In this document: piece by piece, positions 14,860 to 17,636 of the stretch
Position numbering within the stretch: position 1 is the first letter of the stretch
Layout: each line of letters begins with the position of its first letter
Assembly: GCA_947457745.1 (NCBI GenBank)
Contig: CANGWT010000016.1
Span: 1-17,636, forward strand
Source of the DNA: Burkholderiaceae bacterium
GTDB lineage: Bacteria; Pseudomonadota; Gammaproteobacteria; Burkholderiales; Burkholderiaceae
Reading direction: 5' to 3'
Length of the DNA stretch: 17,636 nt
The notes under the pieces: model-generated
Told to the model about the DNA's origin: nothing
The model's input: the letters and a program-made list of their open reading frames with translations, nothing else
The model's database searches: none
Translations under genes and position numbers: made by a program

Positions 14860-16422
14860 ATGTCACAAAAAACACCAGCACCTAATGTTTTACTAATCAT
14901 GGTTGATGAGTTGGCCCCGCAGGCTCTGCCAACATATGGAAACTCTGTGGTGCAGGCCCCGAATATTTCTAAGTTGGCTAAAGAAAGTGTAGTTTTCAAT
15001 AAGGCCTATACCAATTCACCACTATGTGCGCCTGCTAGAGCTTCTATGTTGACTGGGCGCTTAACCCCCTCTATTGGCGCTTGGGATAATGGTTCGGAGT
15101 TGAGTTCCGAGCTTCCTACCATTGCTCATTACTTAAGAAGGCTTGGATATAGTGCAACACTTTCAGGAAAAATGCATTTCATTGGCCCTGACCAACTCCA
15201 TGGATATCAGTCACGTTTAACTACAGATATATATCCAGCTGATTTTAGTTGGACTGCAAATTGGAGTAGACCCCCTACGGATCCAAATCCTGCTGGTGTC
15301 AGTATGAGGCCAGTTTTGGAAGCGGGCCCATGCTTAAGAAATTTGCAAATTGATTACGATGAAGAGGTTCAGTATCAGGCTAAACAATGGCTTTGGGATC
15401 GCGCAAGAAGTAAGGAGGATAAAAAACCATTTTTCCTAACAGTTTCTTATACACATCCCCATCCTCCATTTGACGCTCAGCAAGAATTCTGGGATTTATA
15501 TGAAAGCCTAGAGATTGATTTACCACAGGTGCCAGAATTGCCTCCCGAGCAATTAGATCCTGCAAGTTTGGGGCTTTACTATAACCACCGTCGTAATCAA
15601 ATGCCGGTCGCTCAGGACCAAGTTCTGCGTGCTAGAAGAGCCTATTACGCCATGATTAGTTGGGTTGATCGACAAATCGGCGAACTTCTGCAGACTTTAA
15701 AGAGTTCTGGATTAGATGAAAACACAATCATTATTTTTACATCCGATCATGGGGAAATGTTGGGTGAGCGTGGTATGTGGTTCAAGATGAGCATGTATGA
15801 GTGGTCGGTGAGAGTGCCATTAATGATTTCATGGCCAAAACACTTTGATCCTAAATTTGTAGACTCAAATGTTTCCCTAGTTGATTTATTGCCCACTCTA
15901 TTAGATCTATGTAGTGAGGATTCTGTAAAACCCCATGATCCAGTTGAGGGCTTAGCGGGGCATTCATTGAAAAAATTATTAGAAACTGGTAAGGATGAGC
16001 AGTGGAGCGATATTGTCATTTCTGACTTTACTGCTGGCGGGGTTCCTGGACCGTTAAGGATGTTAAAAGAAGGTCGGTGGAAATTGATTACCACTGGAGG
16101 TCATCCTCCAATGCTTTTTGACCTCAAGGAAGATCCAAATGAACTTAATGATTTGTCTAAAGACCCTTCATCTCAAAAAGAATTAAATCGGTTAATGACT
16201 AAATTATCTGAGAACTATGATGTCGATGAAATTCAAGCTAGAGTTCGCAAGAGTCAAGCCAGGCGCCTACTTATCCGAGAGGTGGATGAGTTATCGGATG
16301 ATCCCTTTCGATGGAACTGGAAGGCTCGTTCAGACGACGATATAAGGTATGTTCGAGGCGGTGGGCTGCAGCATGGTGAGCATGCAACAAAAGCTAAAGC
16401 TCGATTTCCTTTGAAAGATTAA
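14860..16422 (+). CDS. Choline-sulfatase-like type I sulfatase, cytoplasmic
   Basis: A 520-residue sulfatase closest in motif to BetC-type choline-O-sulfatases. Seen: PNVLLIMVDELAP (8-20, Asp16), SPLCAPARASMLTG (53-66) with formylglycine precursor Cys56, LSGKMHFIGPDQLHGY (101-116), LTTDIYPADFSW (120-131), THPHPPFDA (198-206), QMPVAQDQVLRARRAYYA (247-264), TSDHGEMLGERGMW (294-307, Asp296/His297), and a C-terminal DPFRWNWKARSDDD...YVRGGG like the choline-sulfatase C-terminal domain. No signal peptide. The stretch WTANWSRPPTDPNPAG (131-146) and following residues are where substrate specificity of this group varies. No choline uptake or betaine-synthesis genes are near, so choline sulfate is not assumed; another small sulfate ester is as likely. 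It follows the arylsulfatase by 24 bp; no clear Shine-Dalgarno. Confidence 0.92.
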   Translation: MSQKTPAPNVLLIMVDELAPQALPTYGNSVVQAPNISKLAKESVVFNKAYTNSPLCAPARASMLTGRLTPSIGAWDNGSELSSELPTIAHYLRRLGYSATLSGKMHFIGPDQLHGYQSRLTTDIYPADFSWTANWSRPPTDPNPAGVSMRPVLEAGPCLRNLQIDYDEEVQYQAKQWLWDRARSKEDKKPFFLTVSYTHPHPPFDAQQEFWDLYESLEIDLPQVPELPPEQLDPASLGLYYNHRRNQMPVAQDQVLRARRAYYAMISWVDRQIGELLQTLKSSGLDENTIIIFTSDHGEMLGERGMWFKMSMYEWSVRVPLMISWPKHFDPKFVDSNVSLVDLLPTLLDLCSEDSVKPHDPVEGLAGHSLKKLLETGKDEQWSDIVISDFTAGGVPGPLRMLKEGRWKLITTGGHPPMLFDLKEDPNELNDLSKDPSSQKELNRLMTKLSENYDVDEIQARVRKSQARRLLIREVDELSDDPFRWNWKARSDDDIRYVRGGGLQHGEHATKAKARFPLKD

Positions 16423-16453
16423 TTTTGACGGCATAGTGATACTTAAGTAACAC

Positions 16454-16463
16454 TTTTGCAAAA
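16454..16463. promoter_or_regulatory. TTTTGCAAAA palindrome before the iron-type alcohol dehydrogenase
   Basis: A perfect 10-bp palindrome in the 53-bp gap, directly upstream of the Shine-Dalgarno (GAAGGG, 16465-16470). The same core with similar flanks lies at 846-855 before the LacI-type gene. A weak promoter, TTGACG (16425-16430) and TAACAC (16448-16453) with 17-bp spacing, would place this palindrome at the start site. No function shown. Confidence 0.35.
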
Positions 16464-16475
16464 AGAAGGGAAATA

Positions 16476-17624
16476 ATGCATTTTGACTTTCACTCTACTC
16501 GCTCTATTCTTGTTGAAAGAGGTGGGGCTTCAAATTTAGCAAAAAGATTGCAGGAACGCGGTTATAAATCAATATTGATTGTTACCGATCCTGGAGTGCT
16601 ATCCGCCGGTTTATTAGATAAAGCACTTATCCTATTTAAAGAATTAAGTCTCCCATTTCAAGTTTTTTCAGATGTACAGGCAGATCCCCCAGTTCCTGTA
16701 ATTGAAGCAGCTATTGCAATGGCGCAATCATGTAGCGCTGATTGCATAGTGGGATTTGGGGGCGGAAGCTCAATGGACGTTGCAAAGTTAGCGGCACTTC
16801 TTGCCCCTGGTAAAGAAGTTCTAACAGATGTCTACGGTGTAGGTATGGCAAAAGGACCGCGTCTTCCGCTATTTCTGATTCCCACGACGGCAGGAACAGG
16901 CTCTGAAGTGACGACTATTTCAATCGTTACTGTTAGTGAAAGTGAGAAAAAGGGAGTTGTTTCCCCTCATCTGCTGCCAGATGTCGCTTTATTGGATGCG
17001 GAGTTAACTTTGGGCCTTCCTCCGCATGTCACTGCTGCCACCGGAATTGATGCAATGGTCCATGCTATTGAGGCATTTACGACAAAGCGTTTAAAAAACC
17101 CAATATCGGATTGTTTGGCAAAAGAGGCTCTAAGATTACTGTCTGGAAATCTGCATAAAGTAGTGAAGTCTGGCAGTGATATTGATGCTCGTGAAAATAT
17201 GTTGCTTGGCGCTTGTCTTGCTGGAATGGCATTTACGAATGCACCAGTAGCTGGGGTGCATGCGCTTGCTTATCCTATAGGAGCAAGATTTCATGTACCA
17301 CATGGACTTTCTAATTCCTTAATGCTTGGGTCGGTGATGCGCTTTAATTTAGAGCATGCACATGCGATGTATGCTGAACTTGGGCAGATTATTAAACCTG
17401 GACTTCAGGGTTCAACACTTGAACAAGCAAGCCAATTGGTTGATTACTTAGCAGTTTTATCTGGTGAGTTAGGGTTACCAGAGCGCCTGAAGGATGTTGG
17501 TATTACTGCAGAGGATGTTGATCAGTTAGCAAGCGATGCAATGCTACAAACTCGTTTACTGATGAATAGCCCACGCGAAATTAATTTACAAGATGCTATA
17601 GACCTTTACCGAGAGGCCTTATGA
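16476..17624 (+). CDS. Iron-containing (type III) alcohol dehydrogenase
   Basis: A 382-residue NAD(P)-dependent dehydrogenase of the Fe-ADH superfamily (FucO, DhaT and maleylacetate-reductase relatives). Cofactor motif GFGGGSSMDVAK (93-104), PTTAGTGSEVT (136-146), then four metal ligands Asp192 and His196 (GIDAMVHAIEAF), His262 (GVHALAYP) and His276 (HVPHGLSN), in the spacing known for FucO. The N-terminal FHSTRSILVERGG is also typical. It would interconvert an alcohol and aldehyde, perhaps oxidising the alcohol released by the sulfatases or reducing an aldehyde intermediate. It is distinct from the GldA-type enzyme at the other end of the island, which has an Asp/His/His site. ATG 16476 has a GAAGGG Shine-Dalgarno. 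Its stop overlaps the next gene by ATGA. Confidence 0.94.
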   Translation: MHFDFHSTRSILVERGGASNLAKRLQERGYKSILIVTDPGVLSAGLLDKALILFKELSLPFQVFSDVQADPPVPVIEAAIAMAQSCSADCIVGFGGGSSMDVAKLAALLAPGKEVLTDVYGVGMAKGPRLPLFLIPTTAGTGSEVTTISIVTVSESEKKGVVSPHLLPDVALLDAELTLGLPPHVTAATGIDAMVHAIEAFTTKRLKNPISDCLAKEALRLLSGNLHKVVKSGSDIDARENMLLGACLAGMAFTNAPVAGVHALAYPIGARFHVPHGLSNSLMLGSVMRFNLEHAHAMYAELGQIIKPGLQGSTLEQASQLVDYLAVLSGELGLPERLKDVGITAEDVDQLASDAMLQTRLLMNSPREINLQDAIDLYREAL

Positions 17625-17636
17625 GTGATCAGAAAC
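17621..17636 (+). CDS. Start of a further gene in the plus operon, cut by the window edge
   Basis: ATG at 17621 overlaps the TGA of the iron-type alcohol dehydrogenase in the classic ATGA arrangement and reads Met-Ser-Asp-Gln-Lys before the window ends. A GAGAGG lies 6-7 bases upstream as a Shine-Dalgarno. Only five codons are visible, so no function can be given; translational coupling suggests a partner of the dehydrogenase. Confidence 0.6.

Noticed and set aside
14860..16422. Calling this gene betC outright
   Set aside because: Motifs are BetC-like, but no choline or betaine genes are nearby and the variable pocket segment differs, so only a family-level call is justified.

Overview
The window is a carbohydrate or polyol catabolic island from an AT-leaning proteobacterium. 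A tripartite-tricarboxylate (Bug/TctC-type) periplasmic receptor with no membrane partners nearby, tightly packed operons and general protein character point to Burkholderiales, and the modest GC suggests a Polynucleobacter-like freshwater betaproteobacterium. The taxonomic call is inference from gene content, not from a marker gene.

Layout: (1) 1-750, the 3' end of an amidohydrolase gene, plus strand. (2) 913-1956, a LacI/GalR-type regulator, plus strand, ending one base from the convergent operon. (3) 11383 down to 1958, a nine-gene minus-strand operon in transcription order: FAD-linked oxidase related to alkyl-DHAP synthase, a 93-residue cysteine-motif protein, FGGY sugar kinase, ABC ATPase, Tat-type solute-binding protein, two CUT1-type permeases, short-chain dehydrogenase, and a GldA-type polyol dehydrogenase. 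(4) 11384-11593, a 210-bp divergent control region. (5) 11594 to beyond the right edge, a plus-strand operon: TctC-type receptor, a 751-residue arylsulfatase, a choline-sulfatase-like enzyme, an iron-type alcohol dehydrogenase, and the first codons of another gene in ATGA overlap. No gene-free stretch exceeds 210 bases; no RNA genes, insertion sequences or CRISPR arrays were seen.

The most informative non-coding structure is the divergent control region. Each operon has a sigma70-like promoter with 17-bp spacing, and a near-identical inverted repeat (TTGAACAA, 4-bp centre, TTGTTC) sits immediately downstream of or touching each -10 box. The two centres are 136 bp apart, close to 13 helical turns. 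One site has the CG centre typical of LacI-family operators, so the local LacI-type protein is the natural candidate for binding both sites and repressing both operons, perhaps through a loop.

Working model (inference): an intact sulfate ester of a small polyol or sugar is captured by the ABC importer and brought into the cytoplasm, desulfated by one or both sulfatases (neither has a signal peptide), oxidised by the polyol, short-chain or iron-type dehydrogenases and the FAD enzyme, and phosphorylated by the FGGY kinase. The substrate cannot be named from sequence. No sulfatase-maturation enzyme, sulfate exporter, or downstream aldolase/isomerase is visible, so these must lie elsewhere.
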